Shown piece after piece: positions 27,701-39,712 of a DNA stretch of 64,000 nucleotides. The position numbers and the translations under genes are program-made. The stretch lies in NCBI RefSeq assembly GCF_017654505.1, contig NC_054565.1, positions 4,311,283-4,375,282 on the forward strand, in the 5' to 3' direction. The DNA is from Polyodon spathula (Eukaryota > Chordata > Actinopteri > Acipenseriformes > Polyodontidae). The notes beneath the pieces were generated by a model, which ran no database searches, was not told the DNA's origin, and worked only from the letters and a program-made list of their open reading frames with translations. How positions within the stretch are numbered: position 1 is the first letter of the stretch; every line of letters starts with the position of its first letter.

Positions 27701-28778
27701 TTGTCGTGATCCGCGGCTGACAGCGGTCCTTTTCTTTTTATTTCTTTTACCTGTGTTCACAATAAACAGTTTGGATGAACACTGCCTGTGTGAACCTGTT
27801 TATTTTCATAGAGCATTGCAATATACAGTATACCAGTGCTGCTGATGCAGACGGTGGGAAAAGCCTGTAATTATTGAATACATTAAAGTGGCAGACAGGC
27901 TCTATGTAACACATTAAAAAATACCAGTACGACAACTAAATATAAGGGCCAAATTCAACTTACTTTTAACATTGGTATTTATTTTGGTTTGTTTTTGTTG
28001 ACACAATCTGTGTACAAATAGTCATACAAGCTCATGAGAAGGTTTGCAGACAAATGGCTCATATTCCTTGTTTAAAATTTCTTACAGTCAAGCAGGAACA
28101 TTGTGTGGTTTGTGAGTTTTAAACAAAGAAAGCATCATACAAGTAATATCATAAATCACCTAAGCCACTTTACCATAAATCTATTATGCCAAAAAAAAAC
28201 TGAAATATTAAGAGGATTATCAGTGCAGCTAAAACTCACTGAAATGAAATGAAAAAAGAGACTTATATATCTGTCCCACATAACGATCAGTTCCAGACTG
28301 TCAGAGCTGTGCTCAGGCCTAGGGATTTGAAGAGTCTTTGATGATCTTTACATACTCTTATTTTGAGGATAAATATGCAAAATATGCAGTTTCATATACT
28401 TCTCTACATAATAATTCTCCAAAATGCTTAATAACTGTATAACTACAGAGAAAGACCCTAACAATTTGTTTGCACCCATTTTGTTTTTCATTGTTTTGTA
28501 ACATTGTGTCAGAAAGACAACTGCTGATCTACACGTATACTGATGTAAGGGACGTCTCACCATGCTCTATACTATTTCAACCAGGACCCCACTCTGTTGA
28601 TTGTGTTAGAAATAACAATTGTCACTGCAGTATTGTTGTATTGTATAATTGTAATGAATGGAAAGCCTGCAAGCTGTTATCAAGTATTAGCAAGCACTCC
28701 ATCATTGTCTGTGTGCATACATCTATTCCTAACTAATGGTTACACTAGTGTGCATTTTTTTGCAGTTATTTTTAAGGG
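24779..28778. other. Intergenic, no gene recognised
   Basis: Short (AATA)n tracts at 26637-26655 and 26740-26764 and a short (TTA)n at 27681. The sequence 27120-27400 contains TATTCATAA three times, with GGGGTCTATTCATAAAGGG at its left. This may be one end of a DNA transposon, but no matching second end was found. No exon was recognised; the frames at 25379-25723 and 26776-27196 lack motifs. Confidence 0.4.
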
Positions 28779-29030
28779 TACCAGAGTGGCTCACCTGTGT
28801 GAGTCATACAGTCGGGGGAGCGCAGGTTGGCTTCTCGCTTGTGCAAAGTCACTGGTCTTCACTTGGAATTCCTGAGGGAGTGTCACATTGGCTCTGGCTC
28901 TCCAGCGGGTTAGGAAGGCAAAACCACCAGGGACCATAAGTTGGCCGATATTCATTCTCAAGTTCCTGGGTGTAAATAGGCAGACGGCTTGATGGTGGGA
29001 CTGCCCACTGACCTTCAGTTTTCCTGAGCT
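28779..29030 (+). mobile_element. SINE-like dispersed repeat, family B, copy 2
   Basis: Opens with ACCAGAGTGGCTCACCTG, then CACATTGGCTCTGGCTCTCC, GGGTTAGGAAGGCAAAACCA and CAAGTTCCTGGGTG. These blocks occur in the same order on the minus strand at 12930-13300. Family name and exact ends are not known. Confidence 0.6.
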
Positions 29031-29586
29031 GCTGTGGGGAATTGCTGCTGTGAAGGAACATAATTAGACTACAGTTTTGGACGGTCTTCGTAAAAGCACA
29101 AAATAATTTCTCTATGAACTAAGGCACATAACTGGTCATTCTAAATCGGCCATTCTAAACTTCTTTAAGGAGCAGGAGGAGAGCACATGACCTTTATTGA
29201 CAGTCTGTTAATCCTTAACACTGATGTCAGCAATGTAGCTCTAGATGCAGTCCTAAACTTTTAACTTGAGTGCTGATGATGTATTACCACATTACAGCTA
29301 TTGGCAGTTGCTTGGGCTAGTAACAACTTTCCTCACTATTTGTAATACGATGTAGATTATTCTATAGTCAGCAGTTTACCATTCACACAGACTGTACAGC
29401 AATGGCTCATTAAAATCAGCAACCCAGTGGGACAAGCCTCCAGGAGTAGAATTTTACCATCCTACACTATAAAAGCTGTAACTATTTCAGACCAAGGGCA
29501 TCATTTTGAGTCTAAAATGTGCTTTGAAATGTGTGGGCTCCTCCGAATCAGCAAGACAACAATATAACACCATTGTGCATGTACAG
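29031..29586. other. No gene recognised
   Basis: Unique sequence between a SINE-like copy and a MITE; nothing coding was seen. Confidence 0.5.
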
Positions 29587-29782
29587 GACCCAATTCAATA
29601 AACATTGAGCTGCGAGAGAGGAGATCACCAATGCACACAATAATCAGACCGCAATTTTGATCTCTGCTCATTTTGATTCATTACTGATTATGTGTTTATT
29701 GAAACTAAATAAAAATGCCTCCACATTCGCTCAAGTTTTCTAAAAGGCTTATCTCAGTTAAAAGTTTATTGAATTGGGGCCC
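29587..29782. mobile_element. Short terminal-inverted-repeat element (MITE), about 196 bp
   Basis: The left end reads GACCCAATTCAATAAAC. The right end reverse-complements to GGGCCCCAATTCAATAAAC, giving 15 shared bases. ACAG flanks both sides (29583-29586 and 29783-29786) and could be a 4-bp target duplication. There is no internal coding. The superfamily is not clear. Confidence 0.6.
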
Positions 29783-29909
29783 ACAGTCTGATAGGATGAC
29801 TCAGTGATTCAATTGCACTCTAGGAAAAGAAACTTTAGATTGAAAATAATCAGTTTATGAATAAAGGTTCCATCAAGTGATGAAATTCCCTGTGGAATTT
29901 GGATTCTTG

Positions 29910-29913
<4 letters not shown>

Positions 29914-29973
<60 letters not shown>
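29914..29973. repeat. (ATT)n microsatellite
   Basis: About 60 bp of perfect ATT repeat. Confidence 0.97.
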
Positions 29974-29974
<1 letters not shown>

Positions 29975-30539
29975 AGATCATTAATTAGTGGGACATGTGG
30001 GCAAGTAGGTAACCTATTGTAGATTTACTACCAGTGCTTTATAAATGTACTGTACTAAACATTTTGCCTGTATATTTTTTATATCATTAACCTAAGTGCT
30101 GGATTGTGTCTCTGGTCATAGACTACCATTAGGATCAGAATTCCAGAAGCTCTGTAGGAATATAATATGTATATAAATATGTATGCAGTCAAAAATGTTT
30201 AGCAAATAAAGCATGGATAAGGCAAAACACACTTGGTATTTTTGGGGGTATTTGTGTAATGCTATATCTGGGTTTTTATTTAGTTTCCCTTACTTTTTTA
30301 TCTGTGGTTTGTCAGTGGACCAATTGAGACAAGCTGCACTTGCGGTTCTTCAGCACAACCTAAAAACTTCTTGTAAACCCAGTTTTACAAAGATACAAGA
30401 TATCAGTAGTTGTGCAATGCCAAATAGAGCCTGCAAAACGAATATTAATTAGGTAATTTGAATTTTCAAGTTGATTTTCTCTCCCTAAAAGAAAACTACA
30501 TTTAAACTACAAAGAAACCAGGATCAGATGACACAGTTG

Positions 30540-30720
30540 GAAATTAAGTAGAGGTAGACTTAGGACAGAGTGGTGAGGGAACGGAATGGGCAACCCAGTA
30601 ATGTTGCTGAGGCAGAAACATTTAGATCCTTTAAGACCCGACTTGACATCAGCTATGAAAAACTGGACCAGCTTAGATGGGCCAAATGGTCTCCTCTCAT
30701 TCTAAAAGTTCAAATGTTTG
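30540..30720 (+). mobile_element. LINE 3' UTR fragment (CR1/L2-like)
   Basis: Contains AGAGTGGTGAGGGAACGGAA, AAGACCCGACTTGACATCAG and GATGGGCCAAATGGTCTCCT, the terminal segment of the LINE family also seen at 9055-9400 (inverted) and 41855-41945. Non-coding. Confidence 0.65.
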
Positions 30721-32253
30721 CCTTTTTTTGTTGCTTTCCTGCACTGCCTGGGTGCTGACAGTGATGAGTCTAGTACAACATTTTGTGACTGACAGCAATA
30801 TGAACATCATTAAAAAAGAATAAGGTTTAACAATAATGTTAATTGGATCACTTGAATAGGTCCCTGGGTTGTCTATATTATATGTTATGATCAGTGGATG
30901 TCCAGGCATTAGGTTCTCCACTATCTGATTGCACTAACTTTGTTTAAAGTGCTGGCTCTCAGATCCCCAGCATGGAATTATTTATACGGTATTATATTTC
31001 CTGTCTCTCTAATCCCTTGTCCTTTCTCACGACAATGTGCTTGACCACAGGGGTCAACACAGAGGTTGTTAACATCCCTTCAGGAGCCTGCTCTGCTGGT
31101 AAAACTAGAGCTATGCACGCACAAGCATTTAGCTCATAGAACTAAATGGAATAAAAAAGCAAAACACTTCAGTATCCTTCCTCTGACTTTATCGCTGAAA
31201 AGTTGCTGATGTACCTGCACTTTAATGCTTTTCTTAATTGATCCCGTCATTAACACTGTGTCAGGGATCAGGTACTTGGATGTATACCAGTTCTGTATAA
31301 ATTAACTAGCTCATACTTTCTTTATTAAAAAAACACTTACTGAGGATTATGTAGTACTGCAATTACACATTCACTTACTAGTCTGATTCCCAGCTGTACT
31401 AAGCTAAGAATTTGTATTAACTGCAATGGCCCATAAATATGAATTTGTGAATTCTACTGCATTTGAAAAGTCAACATAAGGCAACACCATACGCAGTTTT
31501 TTCTGCAAATACAGAAACTAGAAATTGCTTGCTTTGAACATAACAAGCTGTGCTATTTTTGACTACAAGCATATAACTAACCTTCCTCATACTTTTAATA
31601 AACATGCAAAGAATAAAGCACTTGTGATTTGAAACAAACAAAAGTAAAGCTATTTTTTAAAAAATTTAAGAACGTGCATAATGCATAAGACTAAAAAATA
31701 GAATTACATTATTACCATTGAAAGGGAATAAATATGAATTCATTAGTTGTATGTTTTGTAAACTTCCACTAAGGATAAAACTACACTCTGTCACTCGGCT
31801 CTGTGCCTATGGATATACAAAATATATTGGTAGCAGGTAAGTTTCAAATGTATGCATCAAGTTAGTAAATACCTTGTTTATAAAGGTAATATAACATTTC
31901 TGTTAGTTTAAATGTGGTATTATATGAAGGCATGTAGTATATTTGACTTTGTGGATTTGTAGTGTACAGCGACATGACTAACAAATGTCAAGTGACAAAA
32001 AAAGTGTGAAGTGCAGTTTCACTTAAAGCAGAAATGTATGTAAAAAAATCTATTTAAAAAATAGGCATTTTAAAAGACATATCTTAATTATTTTTGTATT
32101 ATTATATTACACAAGGCAGTGTCTTTTAGGACATTTAACATAGATATTCAATTCCGTTATCTGAACTTCAACAGACATTAGAATTAAAAAAATAATAATA
32201 ATTAAAAAGCAAACAAAAAATATCAAACAATAAATAACACTACTAGCAGAAAC
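30721..32253. other. Intergenic, no gene recognised
   Basis: AT-rich unique sequence leading into the minisatellite. No exon, RNA gene or transposon was recognised. Confidence 0.5.
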
Positions 32254-33363
32254 TTGTTCCAGGTGTCGCTGCAGTACAGCTCCCTCGCTCCAGGTGTCTG
32301 CAGTACAGCTCCCTCGCTCCAGGTGTCGCTGCAGTACAGCTCCCTCACTCCAGGTATCACTGCAGTACAGCTCCCTCGCTCCAGGTGTCGCTGCAGTACA
32401 GCTCCCTCGCTCCAGGTGTCTCTGCAGTACAGCTCCCTCGCTCCAGGTGTCTGCAGTACAGCTCCCTCGCTCCAGGTGTCTCTGCAGTACAGCTCCCTCA
32501 CTCCAGGTATCCTGCAGTACAGCTCCTCCTGCAGTACAGCTCCCTCGCTCCAGGTGTCTGCAGTACAGCTCCCTCGCTCCACTGCAGTACAGCTCCCTCG
32601 CTCCAGGTGTCCAGGTGTCTCTGCAGTACAGCTCCCTCGCTCCAGGTGTCGCTGCAGTACAGCTCTCCTCGCTCCAGGTCCATCACTGCAGTACAGCTCC
32701 CTCGCTCCAGGTGTCGCTGCAGTACAGCTCCCTCGCTCCAGGTGTCTCTGCAGTACAGCTCCCTCGCTCCAGGTATCACTGCAGTACAGCTCCCTCGCTC
32801 CAGGTATCGCTGCAGTACAGCTCCCTCGCTCAGGTACACTGCAGTACAGCTCCCTCGCTCCAGGGTGCAGTACAGCTCCCTCACTCCAGGTATCACTGCA
32901 GTACAGCTCACTGCAGTACAGCTCCCTCGCTCCAGGTATCACTGCAGTACAGCTCCCTCGCTCCAGGTGTCTCTGCAGTACAGCTCTCTCGCTCCAGGTG
33001 TCTCTGCAGTACAGCTCCCTCGCTCCAGGTATCACTGCAGTACAGCTCCCTCGCTCCAGGTGTCGCTGCAGTACAGCTCTCTCGCTCCAGGTATCACTGC
33101 AGTACAGCTCCCTCGCTCCAGGTATCACTGCAGTACAGCTCCCTCACTCCAGGTATCACTGCAGTACAGCTCCCTCGCTCCAGGTGTCGCTGCAGTACAG
33201 CTCTCTTGCTCCAGGTATCACTGCAGTACAGCTCTCTCGCTCCAGGTGTCTCTGCTGTACAGCTCTCTCTCCAGGTTTCCTGCAGTACAGCTTCTTGCTC
33301 CAGATTGACTGCAGTACAGCTGCTCGCTCCAGGAATCACTAAGTACAGCTCTCTAGTGTCGCC
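32254..33363. repeat. 31-bp minisatellite array, about 35 copies
   Basis: The unit is CTCCAGGTGTCG followed by CTGCAGTACAGCTCCCTCG (31 bp). Variants are GTGTCTCTG, GTATCACTG and GTATCGCTG, plus deletion forms of about 29 bp and shorter. The right end decays from about 33250. The unit has no stop codon in most frames, so frames of 300-368 codons run through the array on both strands. These are artefacts: indels shift the frame repeatedly, there is no flanking exon structure, and the same stretch is open in several frames at once. Almost every unit contains CTGCAG. Confidence 0.97.
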
Positions 33364-34679
33364 AGGGTGGAGACTGAGCAAGCATACAGGACATAAGTGA
33401 TCTGCATTAAAAAAAAACAAAAAACAAAAACAAATTTGCAGCACTAGTTTTCGTCTTCCTCGTTATTCCATGAGTAATGCGGTCTGCTCAGAATTGCACA
33501 TGTGCTCTGGTAACCTTCAGCCTTCATTATCCCAGTTGAAATAGTTAATTATTTGGCCTTTACAATATTGTAATTTAGTTCCTCTCTATTTCGTTCAGAT
33601 TTCTTCGAGATCGTTACTCTCGCGTTGTGTGCTGTATCAGGCTTCAAGTTACCAGAGGTGGACTAGGTGTTTGCAATAGCCTAAATAAGAACTTAATACT
33701 GAAAAAAAGAAACAGTTCAGGCACCTCGTACACAAAGAAAAACATATTTTGTGATTTGTTTGTTTTTATCTACCTCCTAAATATTAAACATGTAAAAGAA
33801 TAACAGAAAAACATTTGTACTAGGATTTGAGAGCAGGTTTGTGTGCTTGTGTAAATTTAAGTTACTTTAGGTCATCAAATTTATGAGCGAAAGTTTCATG
33901 ATTGATATGAAGTGGTGATCACAGTTCCATATCCAAAATCAGTGGTGGTCAGACAGGCTCCCTGTTAATGAAACAAAGAAGAAAGAAAAAAAAACATTCT
34001 GCCCTGCAAGGAAAAACCCCATGAGATTGCTTGGTTTCTTTGAGTTTCTTGTCCACGTGGGTCATTAAAAAAACATTGACATTAGACAACTCTTACTGGT
34101 CCCTGAACAGTTGTCATTATGTCAGGTCTTAAAAGCGATGTCTTTTCAGGTAGCATATCTTCAATTGTACTGTGGCATACAACCAAATAGTCTGTAGATT
34201 TAATAATAGAGTGTATTATAAAAGGTCACTCTTGACTAATACATATTTATTTCAGCAAATTACAGTACAAAGAGAAATAAAGACAGCAAGTTTGACTGTT
34301 ACAGTGCAACCCCTTCTTAAGGGGACTGCTTTAAAAAAAATAAAGAGGAGATGGGTGAGGTGGAGGATATAAGCAATTGAGTTAGCATGAGGGTTAAATA
34401 GGGCTTAAAGAGAGAGGTAATCAAGATCCTAACCCTTTGTGTTTTGTTGTTTATTATGTCACTACTCATTAAGAAGATTTCACATCACCTCTGTACATAA
34501 TAAGACTTCAAACGTTCAGTTGCCTGACGTCAGCTTTTCAAAACACATTGAACTACTACAAAACAATTGCGCCCTCAAAGCTTCAGTCAAAATAATCAGC
34601 AGGAGCCACTTGCAGAGACTTTGGGGGTGAACTATGCACCACAACTGCTGCTGCAGTCACTTCCAATAGGACCTTGGTT
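33364..34679. other. Intergenic, no gene recognised
   Basis: Unique sequence; nothing coding was recognised. Confidence 0.5.
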
Positions 34680-34792
34680 TTCCCGCTCATCCGAAGGACG
34701 GCGCTCAAGCAGGTTAAGCAACTTGCTCAGGATCACACACGGTGAGTTAATGGCTCTGCTGCTATTGAACCTGGAACCATGCCTCCTAAATT
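34680..34792 (-). mobile_element. CORE-SINE fragment, copy 3, inverted
   Basis: GGTTAAGCAACTTGCTCAGG, then ATCACACACGGTGAGTTAATG and ATTGAACC, are the reverse complement of the CORE and B-box parts of the family at 5146 and 23302. The 3' tail is missing. It is more diverged than the other two copies. Confidence 0.65.
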
Positions 34793-36735
34793 CAATACTT
34801 CTGTATTTACCTGGTATCTGTATACCAACTAGTAGACTTCCAGTTAATGGTGGTTGGCTTTGAAAAATACTGTCAAGATACCATTTGTTTTTATGTATAA
34901 ATTGTAATTGCATCTGTTTGATCAGTGTCAGTATTTTAGTAAGTTTAAAAGCACAGTTGCATGATTTATAGTTTGTAGAAGCAGCTTATTTATAATGATA
35001 ATGTATTTTTGGACTCCAAGGGCTATTGTTTAGGGTTTATACCAGAAATATAGTCGTTGACATGCAACTCTTACAGAAGGTTGTTCTAAGGCAATTCGTT
35101 AATCAACATCCAACTGTAGACGTCAGATACGGATAAACAGGCTTCTAATGCTGTAGCAAAATTTTGAAGTCTAGAACTGTTTGTGCTGCACAAAGTATTC
35201 TTGGCCCCATTAAAAAAGACAGCTGAATGCACCACTTTATTCCACTTTATTATAAAAGCAAGTGTGGGTTATAATGATTTATAGAATAAGGGATTTGAAT
35301 CACAGAAGCTGGCAATGGTAGGATTATTTTGCGATTCCCAGCCAAGGTGTCTTGCTGGTACTAAATAAGTGAGCTGCATCATCTGGGCTGCCGAAGACAC
35401 TGACGATCTTACATGTTGCAATGATAGTATTCGAGGGTAGAGAGTCTACCAACGGACGTGCGCTCACTTGTGTGGCATGACCCAGAAATATAGACAGCTA
35501 GCTGGTTTGCATTTCAGCTTGCTTCCTGCTCGTGGGAACTCATTTTGCACACACTTTCCAAGCCTTGTTTTTTATGACACCTTCCCAAATGTGCGTCCCT
35601 CTTGTAAGCAAATGGTCCTCTTCTTGATCTAAACTTTAATGTGACCTGTTTAATATACTGTACTGAAGCATGTATACAGCTCTACATTGTAAGAGAAGGG
35701 GTTATTAAAACCATGTCTTGTATGGGGGAGAATGATAAACTTATATGTATATAAATATTATACATACCCAGAGAAAATGCATGATTAGAAGATTCAAATA
35801 CATAATTTAGATGAGGTTTACAAATGATACACAACATAGATAGCCCCATTATTTTTTATTTCCATTTGGCTGCTGCTTGCTGGTGGGACAGCCGCCTCCC
35901 TGTATGCTAGTAATTTCCATAACAGTGAATTATGCTTCATTTTTCTTGATCCGTTAACACACATTTTGATTAATGATTACCTAGTCGTTGAGATAGGAAG
36001 TGATGTAGGTGACTTACGACAATTAAGCTTCTTAACGAGAAATGACCTTAACAGATTGATTTAATTAACACATTTTGTTTGAAAATCACTTGCTTCTAAA
36101 GCTCTCATTACTATACCACAGGTCCAATACAATAACCCTGGTTTTTAAAAGCCTTTCTCTGCCTTGGATATGAAAATTTCTTGGTAGATCCTGCATGTTC
36201 AAAGGACAGCCCTATATAAATATCTTCAATCACAGCACTCCGAATGAGATTTATTTTGCACTGAAAGAAAACCCTGTTTCCTACAGAGACCTTGTGATGG
36301 AAATGTCAGATTGGAGTAGAACAGGCTTTAAAGTTACAGTGTTGAAAGCTTCTACCTACTACGTACCTTGCCTGCTGAAGATAGCATGAATAATACTCTT
36401 CAACCAGAGGACTCATTGATCCACAGTTGTCATACTGGGAAAGAGCATGCAATTGCAAAGGTGTTACGAACACACAGATCAAATCAAATGACTTGAAAGC
36501 CCCACATCTGAAAGAGACTACCTGCTGAAAGAATATTTTGCTCCTGTGAACCCAAACCAGCTATAACGGGATATTAATTAAAACTACTGTACTTGTGTGC
36601 TTCCTATCCTGTTTAAAATACATCATTGTCAATGTCATCAGACTCTTAGGTGTTTTTTTAAGTTCAATATACATTTATTATTTATTATTTATGTATTATT
36701 TTCTATAGAAATCTATCAAGGGCTATATAAAACAT
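34793..36735. other. Intergenic, no gene recognised
   Basis: AT-rich unique sequence. The frame at 36195-36389 has no known domain. Confidence 0.5.
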
Positions 36736-37278
36736 TGTGACAGGTTGCTTTGCAGTGACATCAGACCCGGAAGAGACAGGACACAGAGTGGTGAGTGAAA
36801 TGCATCGGTTTATTATAAAACAAAAGGGTTGAACAAAACATGAAACACTAACACAAAACAAATGGCACATAGGCCAAAAGAAACAAACAAACAAAACATT
36901 GGCCTAACCAAGTACAGTGCTGAGGTGGTTCAGCACCAGTAGCAATTGTTTCTCTAATTTAGTTTTACTTTTCAGTTCTCCTCTCACTGAACACCCAACC
37001 CTGTGTGCACAAAACACTGGATCTTTTATGCAGCTTTACCAAGACTCGATTGATGATCAATCAAACAATTTGAATTATGGTACATCTGCACTTGAACTAC
37101 TTTGTGCACTCCTCGTGCTCACATACTATTACATAGTTTACATGCAAATAAAATGATTGTGCAATCCCCATGCTTAAATACAACTATATATTTTAAATCA
37201 CCTGTGATAACCAACACTCTGTGCACCAATACATACATATAACACAAAATAAGCACAGGGACGGGGCACCCTGTCACA
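36736..37278 (-). mobile_element. Solo LTR, about 543 bp
   Basis: Bounded by TGTGACAGG at 36736 and CCTGTCACA ending at 37278, that is TG...CA in either orientation. On the minus strand an ATAATAAACCGATGCA polyadenylation-type region lies close to the 3' end, as in an R-U5 boundary, so the LTR is oriented minus. The flanks are AACAT (36731-36735) and AGCAT (37279-37283), a 5-bp duplication with one change. There is no internal retroelement sequence, so this is a solo LTR left by recombination. The 3' end resembles that of the LTR at 62906. A Ty3/gypsy-type element is likely from the duplication length; other LTR groups are possible. Confidence 0.75.
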
Positions 37279-38891
37279 AGCATATATTGCAATATATTGC
37301 AAAAGTATTCTAAATTCTATTCTGCCAGTACATGCCAACATTTATTTATTTACTTATTTATTTTGCAAAGCTTTAACATAATAAAGAAAATGCTTTTTAT
37401 TTAACTTTTTTTGTGTTGCTCTAGATGCACTTTCCTGGGTCAGCAACACATAATGCAGCCTGTTATATAAACGATAGAATTAAGAAAAAGAACAGTGTCA
37501 CCTGCAGTAGTAGTAATTTATTTGCAAACATACAGATTGTTGTTATAATCAAGTATCATGTTTCTAAAATGTGAAAGCAAGCTAGCCTGTAGCCTACATA
37601 CAACAACAATAATGGGCTAGTTTACTTTTGTATGCTTGTAAATATGTAAATATCTGGGTGAGATACTTGAATTAATGCATTAGAAAATACATCGTTTTAT
37701 TCCCTTCTGTGGTTTCCAGGCTCAAGTAAAAGTTGGTCTGATTCATGACTACTGTAACTTTGATGCTGCATAATAGAAACCAAACCATTCTCACAGCTTC
37801 TCCGAACGCACGTAATCCTTAGCATTAGCTTTAATCTACCCTTAGGGAGGATTAGTGACAATTATAATGACAAACAAACAGAACAGACTGCTATCAGCTT
37901 TACTAAAGCTATCAGTGCTGTATAACAGACCTGTCAACCCTCCCGTTCTCCCAGGTGACACCCGGGGTACTTTTGAGCCCGTATTTTGTTCAGAACTGTA
38001 CTGTTAAGTCCCAGAAAACCTTTAATTTCTGCAACACTCATGTATGGTCTGTGGCTACTGCAATCCCTGTCTGTACCTAGCAGGGTTTAGGACCTGGGGG
38101 AGCCCTGTGGCAGTTATGATTTCAGTACATGAGGCAAGCTCACATACTTGACCATCTATGATGGTTTCACATGCAATAAGCCCTCGTTCAAGCCCTCCCA
38201 TTAAAAAAAATAAGAATATTAATATAAGTGTAAAGCTTCTTGGACTACAACTCATTCTCATATAATCCTAAACAATGTTGGAAAAAGCCACAATTTCTGT
38301 AAACTGTGCAGGACTGATTTTAACGATGGGACATGGGGGTAAGAATGATGTTTGTGGTAAGCACGAGAGATCACAAAACACCCAAAAGTCAGTGGCACTC
38401 AGAAAGCCAGCGCTTCAATAACATCTTTTGTTGCCAAAGGAAAGACGAAGATCAAGAAAGAGACATATGCACAATCTGGCCCTTTATCTCACATATTCAA
38501 TGGTGTCGTTGGCATAGGAAGTCCAACATCCTGTAAGAGTTTTTAGTTGACATATTTGACCTCATCTGCTAAGCTGTGGAACAGGATCATACTCATCCAC
38601 TGACTTTGTGAAAACCTTACTCTACAGTCGTTGCAAGTTATTTTTCAGCAACGCAAGGGAAATACTTGTTGTTACAGGATCCCATTCCCATTCCCTGTAC
38701 TGACTATAATGCTTGAAACGTGTGAGAGGTATATATTTTAAGACTTTTAAATGTCTACGGGTGGATTAAATTTGTACACAGTTCTAAGTATTCTAATTAA
38801 TTATTGTGTCTCAATAAAAGCAGGATTGAAGATTCACAACTGAATGTAAATACATTTATTTAAAATACAAAGTTTAACCTAATAATATATA
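37279..38891. other. Intergenic, possible hAT terminus
   Basis: CAGACCTGTCAACCCTCCCG at 37926-37945 looks like the terminus of a hAT transposon, and a hAT transposase fragment lies 1 kb to the right. No matching opposite terminus was found. The rest has no recognised feature. Confidence 0.4.
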
Positions 38892-39131
38892 TCAAATATA
38901 GCTTTTTGGTTCAGAAGGTGCAGTATATCTTGAATAACCTGAGTATAGATGCAATTTAGGAACAGCTGTTTTATTAATAATATATTTAATGATTGGAAGT
39001 GTGTACTCCAAAGTATGCATCATTTTTCGGAACCCTTCATATTCCACAGAACTGAAGGGATGTATGTCTTTGTAAATACAATACACTAGGGGAGACACAG
39101 TTGCTAAAGATTTGCCGTGTAGGTTGTACAT
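38892..39131 (-). pseudogene. hAT (ZBED-type) transposase fragment
   Basis: About 79 codons open on the minus strand contain DIHPFSSVEYEGFRKMMHTLE. This matches the conserved 'D-M-x-P-F-S-x-V-E-x-x-G-F-R-x-M-x-x-L-x-P-R-Y' block near the start of the catalytic region of hAT/ZBED transposases. The block after it is degraded (YTLPIIKYI where PRYxxPSR is expected). No BED finger was seen to the right and no DDE or C-terminal dimerisation region to the left, so it is a remnant. Its ancestor moved DNA by cut and paste. Confidence 0.6.
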
Positions 39132-39712
39132 AGAGAGTAGACTGCATTGGCTGGTGATGATAATGATGATAATGATGATCCTAAGCTAATGCACTGTCAA
39201 TCTGGTGGTGTTGTTTAAAATGATGTATTCCCTGAGTACTTCACTCTTGCCATACAAACAGCTCAAGGTGAATTCATAATGTGGATTTTGAACATGCTTA
39301 CATTATTAAATTAACTGTGATTATCTCTTGTTCATTTCCAGGTATCCATTTTTTCACAGTGTTTGCAAAGTAGGGGCGAGACTGTTAGAGTCCATGCTAA
39401 TAAATATTATTCTCGGATTTTCAATATAGACACTTAGTTGATGCATACATATCATTAAGTTAGCAGACCACCACATGCAGTCTCATGTTTAAATTAAATT
39501 AAAACATCAATTTAACTTACATTAAAAAAAAAAAAAAAAAAAAACATGGTGTACCGGTACAGGAGACACTGCATCTATAATCTTATTGTCAAGAAAAATA
39601 TAATTGTTGCAATAAATCAGAACACCCCAAGTGCAGACAAGAAGTATTTGTTAAGCTCTGATTTCAACACTTCATCATGAAAAGGAAATCCTTCAAACAA
39701 TTACATTTTTAC
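39132..39712. other. No gene recognised
   Basis: Contains a degenerate (GAT)n near 39153-39180 and a poly-A tract of about 23 at 39522-39544, followed by the palindrome GTACCGGTAC at 39551. Confidence 0.5.

Noticed and set aside
32254..33363. Possible CRISPR array from regularly spaced repeats
   Set aside because: Units abut with no unique spacers, and the genome is vertebrate. The same applies to the 25-bp array at 62332-62776.
32254..33363. CTCF-like motif AGGTGTCGC in each minisatellite unit
   Set aside because: The central GGC is broken to GTC, which normally abolishes binding.
32223..33444. Open frames of 301, 307, 362 and 368 codons on both strands
   Set aside because: They all run through one 31-bp minisatellite; several frames are open at once and indels shift phase, so no protein is implied.
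36929..36937. RE1/NRSE-like half site TTCAGCACC
   Set aside because: Only the left half matches and it lies in a solo LTR; no right half at permitted spacing was seen.
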